From Bufo bufo (Eukaryota; Chordata; Amphibia; Anura; Bufonidae), in the NCBI RefSeq assembly GCF_905171765.1, contig NC_053390.1, positions 515,926,852 through 515,990,851 on the forward strand: a DNA stretch of 64,000 bases, in the 5' to 3' direction. The notes beneath the pieces are model-generated. The model did not search any database. It was not told the origin of the DNA and saw only the letters and a list, made by a program, of their open reading frames with translations. A program made the translations under genes and the position numbers. Below are positions 54,930 to 64,000 of the stretch, piece by piece. Position 1 is the first letter of the stretch, and every line of letters begins with the position of its first letter.

Positions 54930-55995
54930 TTTTAAATTTAATTCTCTGTCACCTATGCAGAGCAGGGGTTTGTATACGGCAAAATTGGTAAAATGTCACC
55001 TGACAATGTAACAGACGATTTTTTGAAATTTATGTCCCTATCACCTATGCAGAGCAGGGGTTTAATCACGGCAAAAATGGTCAAATGTCACCCAAGAATG
55101 TAACAGACAAATTTGTGAAATTTGTTTACCTGTCTAGTCTACAAGGTACAGCCGGGGTATATAACACCCAAAAATTGGTGAATTTCACCTGAATATGTAG
55201 CAGACAAATTTATGAATTTTTCTTACCTATCTGCTAGGTATATCAGTGGTATATCGCAAATGTATTTACCTGTCTACTAGCTATAGCAGTGGTATATCAC
55301 ACCCAAAAATTGGTGAATTTCACCCGAAAATGTAACATACTAATCAGTGAAGTGTTTTTACCTGTGTACTAGGTACAGCTGGGGTATATCACACCCAAAA
55401 ATTGGTGAATTTCACCCGAATATGTAACAGACAAATTAGTGAAATGTTACCTGTATACTAGGTAGAGCAGGGATATATCACACCCAAAAATTGGTGAATT
55501 TCACCCGAATATGTAACAGACAAATTAGTGTTTTTTTTTTTTTTTTTTCCTGTCTACAAGGTATAGCAGTGGTATATCACACCCAAAAATTTGTGAATTT
55601 CACCAGAAAATGTAACACACAAATTAGTGAAATATTTTTACCTTTTTAGTAGGTACAGCCGGGGTATATCACACCCAAAAATTAGTGAATTTCACCCGAA
55701 TATGTAACAGACAAATTAGTGAAATGTTACCTGTCTACGAGGTAGAGCAGGGGTATATCACACTCAAAAATTGGTGAATTTCACCCGAATATGTAACAGA
55801 CAAATTAGTGAATTATTTTTACCTGTAAACTAGGTACAGCAGTGGTATATCACACTCAAAAATTGGTGAATTTCCCCCGAATATGCAACAGACAAATTTG
55901 TGATTTTTTTTTTCCTGTCTACTAGGTATAGCAGTGGTATATCACACCCAAAAGTTGGTGCTTTTGACCCGAAAATGTAACAGACAAATTAGTAT
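54930..55995. repeat. Tandem array, about 95-bp unit, about 11 copies
   Basis: Each unit contains TATCACACCCAAAAATTGGT, GAATTTCACCCGAA, ATGTAACAGACAAATTAGTG and CCTGTCTACTAGGTA. Copies vary by substitutions and T-run length. It is non-coding. Confidence 0.9.
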
Positions 55996-56238
55996 AATGA
56001 CATAAAATAAAATACGTACAAATTAAAAAAATTAAACCTAATTTATGAGGTGGAGGTCCATATGGAATAAGAGTTGGAGTAGGCGGAGGGGGACAAGGTA
56101 GCCAACACAGTTTTTTTGTTTACATATTATTATTTTTTTTATTAGGGTACACTCCAAAAGAGTGTGAAATATCCAAAATACAACAATGACCAATTGCGCT
56201 GTAGTATAACAATGGCTGGTTAAGGCCGGTATACATGT

Positions 56239-59113
56239 CTATTCTGCACAAGGTACGGACAAGTCCTGTGGGATCCATGCCTGGTTCATTTTAATGAACG
56301 TGAGCTTGTCCACATTGGCTGTGGACAGGCAGCTGCGCTTGTCTGTGATAACGCCCCCTGCCGTGCTAAACACACGTTCAGACAATACACTGGCTGCAGG
56401 GCAGGCCAGCAGCTCCAAGGCGTAAAGGGCAAGCTCAGGCCATGTGCCCAATTTGGAGACCCAGTTGAAGGGTGCAGACCCGTCATTCAGTACGTGTAGG
56501 CATGTGCACACATACTGCTCCACCATGTTGGTGAAATGCTCCCTCCAGCTAAGACGTTCCATATCAGCTGGTGGTGCTGGCTGTTGTTGCGTGCTGACAA
56601 AGCTTTTCCACATGTCGGCCATGCTAACCCTGCCTTCTAAGGTGCTGGTGGTGCCTCAGCTGCATTGGCGACATCTTCCTCCTCCTCTGTCTTCGCCATG
56701 TGCTTCCACTGTGCCCCTGCTGTCAGGTAGGAATGCCACCAGCAGCGCGTCTACCAGCGTGCGCTTGTACTCGCGCATCTTACAATCACGCTCCAGTGAC
56801 GGAATTAAGGACGGTACGATGTCCTTTTAACAGGGATCCAGCAGTGTGGCCACCCAGTAATCAGCACAAGTTAGAATGTGGGCAACTGAGCGGTCGCTGC
56901 GTAGACACTGCAGCATTTAATCGCTCATGTGTGCCAGGCTGTCCAGAGGCAACGAAAAGCTGTCCTCTGTGGGAGGTGTATGATCTGTGTCCTCTGTATC
57001 CCCCCAGCCAAGCACCAGTGATGGCCATGAGCTGGTTTGGGTGCCATTCTGCTGTGAACATGGTTCCTCCTCCTCCATCACCTCCTCATCTTCCACCTCA
57101 TCATCCTCCAGAACTGTGCCCTGGCTGGACAATTGTGTACCTGCCGTTTGTGGCTGCAGGAACCCACCCTCGGAGCCACTTGTGAATGACTGGCTGGAAA
57201 CCCTATGAAATGATCCCTCTTCCTCCTCCTCCTCCTCCTCCTCCTCTGCCACATCCTCTTCCATCATCACCAGCAGCGTTTTTTCAAGGAGGCATAGAAG
57301 TGGGATAGTAACGCTGAGAACGGCGTTATCGGCACTGACCATGTTGGTGGAGTACTCAAAGCAGCGCAAGGAACACAGGTCTCGCATGGAGACCAAGTCA
57401 TTGGTGGTGAAGTGGTGCTGTTCCGCAGAGAGACTCACCCGTGCGTGCTGCAGCTGAAATTCCACTATCGCCTGCTGCTGCTCGCACAGTCTGGCCAGCA
57501 TGTGCAAGGTGGAGTTCCACCTTGTGGGCACGTCGCATATAAGGCAGTGAGCAGGAAGGCCGAAGTTACGCTGCAGTGCTGACAGGCGAGCAGCAGCAGG
57601 GTGAGAACGCCGAATGCGCGCACAGACGGCCCGCACTTTATGCAGCAGCTCTGACATATCAGGGTCATTTTTAAGGAACCTCTGCACCACCAAATTCAGC
57701 ACACGCGCCAGGCAAGGGATGTGAGTCAAGCCGGCAAGTCCCAGAGCTGCTACGAGATTTCGCCCATTATCACACACCACCAGGCCGGGCTTGAGGCTCA
57801 CTGGCACCAACCACTCATCGGTCTGTTGTTCAAGGCCAGTCCACAGCTCCTGCGCGGTGTGGGGTTTGTCCCCCAAACAGATAAGTTTTAAAACTGCCTG
57901 CTGTCGTTTACCCTTGGCTGTGCTGAAGTTGGTGGTGAAGGTGTTACTCTGACCGGATGAGGAGACGGTAGAGGATGAGGAAGCGGAGGAGGAGGAGGAA
58001 GCAACCGGAGGCAAACTGAAGCACCCTGCAATCCTCGGTGGTGGAAGGACATGCGCCAAACTGTTATCCGCCTAAAGCACAGCCACCACTGCATTTACCC
58101 AGTGTGCTGTTATGGAAATATAACGTCCCTGACCGTGCTTATTGGTCCACATATCCGTAGTTAGGTGAACCTTGCCACAGATGGCGTTGCGCAGTGCACG
58201 CCTGATTTTGTCCCCTACTTGGTTGTGCAGGGAAGGCAGGGCACGCCTGGAAAAGTAGTGGCGGTTGGGCACGACATACTGTGGGACAGCCACCGCCATA
58301 AGGCTTTTAAAACTCTCCGTCTCCACCAGACGGAATGACAGCATTTCAAAGGCCAGTAATTTTGAAATGCTGGCATTCAGGGCCAGGGATCGCAGGTGTG
58401 TAGGGGGGTACTTCCTCTTCCGCTCCAGTGTTTGGGAGATGGAAAGCTGAACGCTTCCGTGGGACATTGTGGAGATGCTTGGTGACCCGGGTGGTGGGGT
58501 TGCTGGCAGATCCTCTGTTTGCAGTGTGGCAGGTGGCACTGTCACTCCAGAGGTGGATGAAGAGGCCGAGACTGCAGCAGAAGAAGGAAGCAGGAGGAGC
58601 CAGAGACCTTTCTTGGTTTTTAAAAGTGTCTACTCCGCTGCAGCTCATGCTTTGCATTTAGATGCCTGGTCATGCAGGTTATGCTCAGGTTGAGAACATT
58701 TATGCCTCGCTTCAGGCTCTGATTGCACAGCATGCAAACCACTCGTGTCTTGTTGTCAGCACATTGTCTGAAGAACTGCCACGCCAGGGAACTCCTTGGA
58801 GTTGGCTTTGGTGTGCTCGGTCACTTGCTGCGGTGGGCGTACTGTCTAGGGGACGGCTGCTCTGCTTTTCCACCCTGCTTCCTCTTCTGCTGTGCTGATG
58901 GCTCTGTGCGACCACCGCCTCTTCCTCCGAACTACACAGGTCACTCACATGACCTTGATTCCTTGTGGGGTCGAGAACATCATCGTCCTCCACATCATCT
59001 TCCACCCAGTCTTCACCCATGCCCTCCTTGTCGGTCTGCACACTTTTGAAAGCCACAGCAGTTGGCACCTGTGTTTTGTCATCATCCGAGACATGCTGCG
59101 GTGGTCCTCCCAT
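56239..59113 (-). pseudogene. hAT transposase with BED finger, several breaks
   Basis: hAT transposases cut at the element's ends and leave 8-bp duplications. Reading on the minus strand, an acidic N-terminal region (to about 59113) leads to a BED zinc finger (about 58630-58760: VVCMLCNQSL and TRHLNAKHE). The next frame (58072-58545) has VHLTTDMWTNKHG with a catalytic D. The next (56917-58059, 380 residues) has GLVVCDNGRNLVAALG, IPCLARVLNLVVQ (R replaces the usual H) and DVPTRWNST, followed by a poly-glutamate stretch. The last (56239-56622) has ASVLSERVFSTAGGVITDKR, the dimerisation domain. A stop or frameshift separates each part. The domain order is complete, so the gene decayed only recently. 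Confidence 0.85.
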
Positions 59114-60456
59114 GTACTTTATCTTGAAACATCAGTGGTTGGGCATCGGTGCACTTAATCTCTTCCACTTCTGGGGCAGGGCTAGGTGGATGCCCTGGGA
59201 AACCCTGCTAGCAGAGACATCAAAAAGCAGAAGAGACTGCTGCATGACTTGGGGCTCAGACTACTTGGCTGATTTGAAAGGGGGTGAGGTGAAAGACTGG
59301 TGGACATCGGCTGCAAGTGCCAACTCGGATCTTTCAGCAGGAGACTGGGTGGGAGACAATGTAAAGGAACTGGAGGCGCTGTCAGCAACACAATCTACTA
59401 TCACCTGTACTTGTTCTGGCCTCACCTTAACAGAATAGAACAACAGTATCTAAAGGGTGTATCTCACAAGGACAGATGCAGAAAAATCTTCAAAATTAAG
59501 TGTTTTGCCTAAAATAGGTGTTTTTTTTAATAGCAGAATAGAACAGCAGTATCTAAAGGGTGTATCCCAAAATGACAGATGCAGCAAAAGCTGTAAAATT
59601 GTGTTTTTTGCCCAAAATAGGTGTTTTTTAATAGTAGAGTAGAACAACAGTATCTAAAGGGTGTGTCTCACACTGACCGATGCAGACAAGGCCGCAAATT
59701 TAGTTTTTTGGCCAAAATGGGTGTATTTTTAATAACAGAATAGAACAGCAGTATCTAACGCGTGTATCTCACAAAGATGCTGCAAGGGCTGTAAAATTTT
59801 TTATTTTGCCTAAAAAGGGTGTTTTTTTAATAGCAGAATTTGACAGCAGTATATAACGCTTGAATTTCACACTGACAGATGCAGCAAGGGCTGTAAAATT
59901 GAGTATTTTGCCCAAAAAGGGTGTTTTTTAAAACCCAGAAAATTATTTTCAAGCTTGTTTTTAACAATCACAGATGCAGCAAAAACTGTAATATTAAGTA
60001 CTTTGCCCAAAATGGGTGTTTTTTTAATAACAGAATATGACAGCAGTATATAACGCTTGAATTTCACATTGACAGATGCATACAAGGCCGCAAATTAAGT
60101 ATTTTACCCAAAATGGGTGTTTTTTTAATGACAGAATAGCACAGCAGTATCTAAAGCGTGTATCTCACAATGACAGATGCTGAAAGGGCTGTAAAATTTA
60201 TTATTTTGCCCAAAAAGGGTGTTTTTTTATAACAGAATATGACAGCAGTATATAACGCTTGAATTTCACACTGGCAGATGCAGCAAGGGCTGTAAAATTG
60301 AGTATTTTGCCCAAAAAGGGTGTTTTTTAAAACCCAGAAAATTATTGAAGTATTTCAAGCTTGTTTTTTACAATCACAGATGCAGCAAAGGCCGCAATAT
60401 TAAGTACTTTGCCCAAAATGGGTGTTTTTTTAATAACAGAATATGGCAGCAGTATA

Positions 60457-61496
60457 CACTCACCTAAAGAATTATTAGGAACACCATACTAATACGGTGT
60501 TGGACCCCCTTTTGCCTTCAGAACTGTCTTAATTCTACGTGGCATTGATTCAACAAGGTGCTGATAGCATTCTTTAGAAATGTTGGCCCATATTGATAGG
60601 ATAGCATCTTGCAGTTGAGGGAGATTTGAGGGATGCACATCCAGGGCACGAAGCTCCCGTTCCACCACATCCCAACGATGCTCTATTGGGTTGAGATCTG
60701 GTGACTGTGGGGGCAATTTTAGTACAGTGAACTCATTGTCATGTTCAAGAAACCAATTTGAAATGATTCGAGCTTTGTGACATGGTGCATTATCCTGCTG
60801 GAATTAGCCATCAGAGGATGGATACATGTTCTCATTCTGTTTACGCCAAATTCGGACTCTACCAACAGAAATCGAGACTCATCAGACCAGGCAACATTTT
60901 TCCAATCTTCAACAGTCCAATTTTGGTGAGCTCGTGCAAATTGTAGCCTCTTTTTCCTATTTGTAGTGGATATGAGTGGTACCCGGTGGGGTCTTCTGCT
61001 GTTGTAGCCAATCCGCCTCAAGGTTGTGCGTGTTGTGGCTTCACAAATGCTTTGCTGCATACCTCGGTTGTAACGAGTGGTTATTTCAGTCAACGTTGCT
61101 CTTCTATCAGCTTGAATCAGTCGGCCCATTCTCCTCTGACCTCTAGCATCCACAAGGCATTTTTGCCCACAGGACTGCCGCATACTGGATGTTTTTCCCT
61201 TTTCACACATTTCTTTGTAAACCCTAGAAATGGTTGTGTGTGAGAAAAAACTCAGTAACTGAGCAGATTGTGAAATACTCAGACCGGCCCATCTGGCACC
61301 AACAACCATGCCACGCTCAAAATTGCTTAAATCACCTTTCTTTCCCATTCTGACATTCAGTTTGGAGTTCAGGAGATTGTCTTGACCAGGACCACACCCC
61401 TAAATGCATTGAAGCAACTGCCATGTGATTGGTTGACTAGATAATTGCATTAATGAGAAATAGAACAGGTGTTCCTAATAATTCTTTAGGTGAGTG
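60457..61496 (-). mobile_element. Tc1 transposon, internally deleted
   Basis: Ends CACTCACCTAAAGAATTATT and its exact reverse, flanked by TA (60455-60456 and 61497-61498). At 1,040 bp it is shorter than a full element because the middle of the transposase is gone. Confidence 0.93.
60489..61348 (-). pseudogene. Tc1 transposase with internal deletion
   Basis: The frame begins at the ATG at 61346-61348 (MGKKGDLSNFERGMVVGARW) with paired helix-turn-helix domains and an AT-hook-like linker (residues 1-120). NVAWSDESRFLLVESE then gives the first catalytic D. After TCIHPLM the reading skips directly to LESFQIGFLNM, so the part with the second catalytic D is deleted. The frame ends early, and the last part (60489-60716) carries PPQSPDLNPIEHRWDVVERE, with the final acidic residue, in another frame. 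The terminal repeats are intact, so the copy may still be mobilised by a relative's enzyme. Confidence 0.9.
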
Positions 61497-62261
61497 TATA
61501 ACACTTGAATTTTACACTGACAGATGCAGCAAGGGCTGTAAAATTTAGTATTTTGCCCAAAAATTGTGTTTTTTTTAAAAATTATTGCTGTATTTCTAGC
61601 TTTAATTGCACACTGACTAATGCTGCAAAGGCCACATATGTAGAGTCTTTCCAAAAATGGGTGATTTTTTAAAACCCAGAATATAATTGCAGTAGTTCAA
61701 GTTTCTATTTGACTGTCACAAATGCACATATGCTGTGCTGTTGTACAGAACTTGCATAAAATGGCCGCCACCTCCGCCGCCCACCTAACTAACAGATGGA
61801 TAAAAGTTATTTTTCTGGGTCACTGAGCTCAGGGCAGGGTAAAAAGATTGTGCACTGCACCCACAAAACAAAATCTAGGTAGATCGCTGAGTTAACAAGC
61901 ACTTCTGATTAAAGATTCTGTCCTATTCTGTCCCTCACAGCAGCAGCACCCTATACCTACACTAATCAGAGCAGAGTGACGTCCAGCTTGTATAGAGGCT
62001 GGGTCACATGCTGCACTGGCCAATCACAGCCATGGCATTAGTAGGCATGGCTGTGATGGCTTCTAAGGGTACACGAGTTAAACGCTTGTTGATTGGATGC
62101 TCTGCAGACTTCAAATAGCGCCTTTCAATCGCCGAACACCAAACCCGAACCCGAACTTTTACTGAAATTCGGGTTTGGGTTCGGGTCCGGGGTCCAAAAA
62201 TCCTAAAGTTCGGTACGAACCTGAACTTTACAGTTCGGGTTCACTCAACCCTAGTCCTCAA

Positions 62262-62581
62262 TGCACTGGATTTGTTCTTCTTTGTGTCGAAACACAGTGA
62301 TGTTATGTTTTGCCATAACTACTGCCACAATTCCTTGTTACATAATATTGAAATGTAACCAGTAACCACTTATAGTAACAACAATAATTATACTGCTCAC
62401 CCTCGGTCATGGAACAGTACGCCCTGGCTCCTCAATGTGCGTTTCACGTTTTGCTTGGTCAGAAGATTTAATGGGGAAGGGGAGAAGACATCTGCCAATT
62501 GGAGGTCTGCCTGCTCAACACATGTGTAAAATTTGTATCCGGGGTAGGAGTCAATTTGGCACATGCCCGGTCTTCATACTA
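62262..62581. other. Unassigned DNA flanking the hAT element
   Basis: Continues directly from 50184 once the hAT element is removed. No coding sequence is supported. Confidence 0.45.
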
Positions 62582-63485
62582 TTCAAAAAGGTAATCCTAA
62601 AACATAACATTTATTAGTAATACAAATAAAATAAGTTGTGCCCACAGATAAAGTGCAAAACAAAATCAGCAATTGGGATCAAGGGTATATGAACCCCCGA
62701 TTATACAACCATTAGTATCCCAAAAGAAAGAATATAAATAAAGTGCACGGCGGCACTGATAACCAGCACGCCCTACCAGTACCAAGGGACGGTCATCAGA
62801 TCCTTCTCTGATTACTTGAGCCATATAATACCCATCTGAGGGTGATGTCCAATCAACAAAAAGATGGCAGTGATACTCAGCTATGTAGGGTCCCTATTGA
62901 TGCCCTGTGGCTAGCAAACCGCTTCACCCTGATACTAGGAAATATGTAGCAGCCTGACCACAGGGCATTCGTCCTGATAAGGGCGACCCCGTCCAGAACC
63001 TGTCCCTCAGCAATAAAAATCTATATGTCCCTATATGTACAAGAAACACTCCCTACACGCATGTTTCACTGTCAGGACAACAGCAGTTCATCAGGGGAGA
63101 TGAAAAAGTATTAGGAATCAATATATAAGGATAAACTACCGATCCCATACAGCAAGTTAAAGATTGTACGTCTGCTGGTAGAAAGGGGTACCAAGGTGGT
63201 GGGACCCCCCAAGGGCAACCTCGAAAATGGGAGGTAAAGGTGGTGCAGGGTAAAGATAAAAATCCCTGCACATGGGGCGCCCCTGGAAGGACGTGCTGGT
63301 TATCAGTGCCGCCGTGCACTTTATTTATTTATATTCTTTCTTTTGGGATAGTAATGGTTGTATAATCGGGGGTTCATATACCCTTGATCCCAATTGCTGA
63401 TTTTGTTTTGCACTTTATCTGTGGATACAACTTATTTTATTTGTATTACTAATAAATGTTATGTTTTAGGATTACCTTTTTGAAT
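62582..63485. mobile_element. Inverted-arm, Penelope-type element
   Basis: Arms of about 190 bases (62582-62770 and 63296-63485) are near-identical in opposite orientation: TTCAAAAAGGTAATCCTAAA.., AAGTGCACGGCGGCACTGAT. The 525-base centre holds a hammerhead-type motif on the minus strand and a degenerate one on the plus strand (about 62970). No coding frame. PLEs are known to carry LTR-like repeats in direct or inverted order together with hammerheads; the assignment is inference. Confidence 0.6.
63049..63099 (-). ncRNA. Hammerhead ribozyme (type I) candidate
   Basis: On the minus strand: helix I CTCCC (63099-63095) pairs with GGGAG (63053-63049). The core CTGATGA is 63094-63088. Helix II is ACTG (63087-63084) with CAGT (63071-63068). 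GAAA is 63067-63064, and its last A starts helix III, ACA with TGT (63057-63055) around loop TGCG. The residue before cleavage is A63054. All conserved core bases are present and all three helices form. Self-cleavage is predicted, not shown. Confidence 0.75.
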
Positions 63486-64000
63486 TGTATGATTTGATCC
63501 CTGGTAATCTGAAGCGCAGGCATTTATCAGTTCTGGCTTTAACTTTTGAATAATACATTCCCAGTCTTCCTTGCTCCTCCACAGGATACTTCTCCCCACC
63601 ATCCAAAGCGTCAGCACAACTCCATGGGAACCATGTCACACACAAGCCCACTCCCCATGGTGGTGTACCATAAGTAACCCGAAGAGACAACACTGTCTTG
63701 CTCCCTACTTCCTCCCCTCGTAACATACTATTTCTCATTGGCAGCTCTAAATTAAAGAAAACTTAAACACCATCATGCTAATAACAGATAAGGTTATAAT
63801 GGTGGTTACAATCTTAAATCTGTTATCAGCATAATAGTATTTATGTTGTCTTTAATGTGCAGCTGTCAATAGAGAAATGCAGGTTATGAGGTAAGGGCAC
63901 TATGTTGAACTTATGCTACACCATCATAAGTGGTGTGTATAGCTTGATAGGAACATGGTGATTTTCCCATAGACTGCAATGGTAAACCACTGGTATAAGT
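63486..64000. other. Unassigned DNA
   Basis: Apart from the small palindrome listed separately, no gene or repeat end is seen. The 88-codon minus-strand frame (63472-63738) begins inside the inverted arm and has no recognised domain. Confidence 0.4.
63748..63856. repeat. Short palindromic MITE
   Basis: ATTAAAGAAAACTTAAACAC and CATGCTAATAACAGAT face diverged reverse copies at 63815-63856, around a centre near 63803. No target duplication was identified. Confidence 0.65.

Larger units (their letters stand above)
59436..61720. repeat. Tandem array, about 105-bp unit, split by a Tc1 copy
   Basis: Units contain ATAGAACAGCAGTATCTAAA, GTGTATCTCACA, GACAGATGCAGCAA, GGGCTGTAAAATT and TTTTGCCCAAAAAGGGTGTT. 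About ten copies lie left of 60456 and two to three right of 61497. It forms the 5' non-coding part of the hAT element. Confidence 0.88.
50185..62253 (-). mobile_element. Composite 12-kb hAT element with perfect 8-bp duplication
   Basis: GTCCTCAA flanks both ends (50177-50184 and 62254-62261). The ends are TAGAGTTGAGCGGACACG and, reversed, TAGGGTTGAGTGAACCCG. From left to right it holds a transposase C-terminal fragment (50640-50830), 18S-derived repeats interrupted by a TTAA element, a 95-bp tandem array, the transposase gene (minus strand) and a 105-bp array containing a Tc1 copy. The left 650 bases duplicate the start of the region at about 56000, so two copies of the 3' end are present within one transposed unit. 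Confidence 0.9.

Noticed and set aside
54930..55995. CRISPR-like regular array
   Set aside because: Units are contiguous tandem repeats of about 95 bp with no unique spacers and no cas genes, in a eukaryotic transposon.

Overview
The window looks like repeat-dense nuclear DNA from an amphibian, most likely a frog or toad. There is no bacterial-style gene layout, no intact host gene that I recognise, and almost every recognisable protein belongs to a transposable element (TE). The mix of families is what I would expect of anurans: Tc1/mariner copies, a CR1 LINE, an L1/Tx1-clade LINE, Ty3/gypsy, Penelope-like elements (PLEs), piggyBac, hAT, a Helitron and many MITEs. The host assignment is inference from this mix; no host marker gene was found.

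Layout. 1-1.0 kb: 5' end of a mariner-like element. 1.1-1.7 kb: PLE GIY-YIG remnant. 1.7-3.8 kb: long fold-back repeat, MITE and minisatellite. 3.86-6.4 kb: non-autonomous Helitron followed directly by a Tc1 insertion and a second Helitron-type 3' end, then two divergent tRNA-like heads. 7-13.5 kb: mostly unassigned DNA with a candidate solo LTR, several MITEs and LINE/Tc1 scraps. 13.5-17.2 kb: nearly full CR1 LINE (minus strand). 17.3-31.2 kb: one Ty3/gypsy copy broken by two nested insertions, a TTAA-flanked DNA element that itself holds a full-length L1/Tx1 LINE, and a 1.35-kb PLE-type insert with a hammerhead-like motif. 33.0-37.95 kb: second TTAA element, carrying an LTR retroelement fragment with a segment resembling the non-muscle myosin II tail. 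38-39.5 kb: MITEs. 39.5-46.9 kb: piggyBac element with an intact 650-residue transposase and a nested 1.4-kb hAT MITE. 47.3-48.4 kb: Tc1 fragment cut by a hAT fragment. 50.2-62.25 kb: a 12-kb hAT element with a perfect 8-bp target duplication; it contains 18S-rRNA-derived repeats, two further tandem arrays, a third TTAA element and a Tc1 copy. 62.6-63.5 kb: inverted-arm PLE-type element with a well-formed hammerhead motif on the minus strand.

Nesting gives relative ages: gypsy is older than the TTAA element in it, which is older than the LINE in that. The 18S-like repeat is older than the third TTAA element. The most promising items are the hammerhead motifs, the myosin-like segment in an LTR element, and the 18S-derived tandem repeat inside the hAT element. 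Family names rest on motifs read by eye and remembered family sequences; no database search was run.
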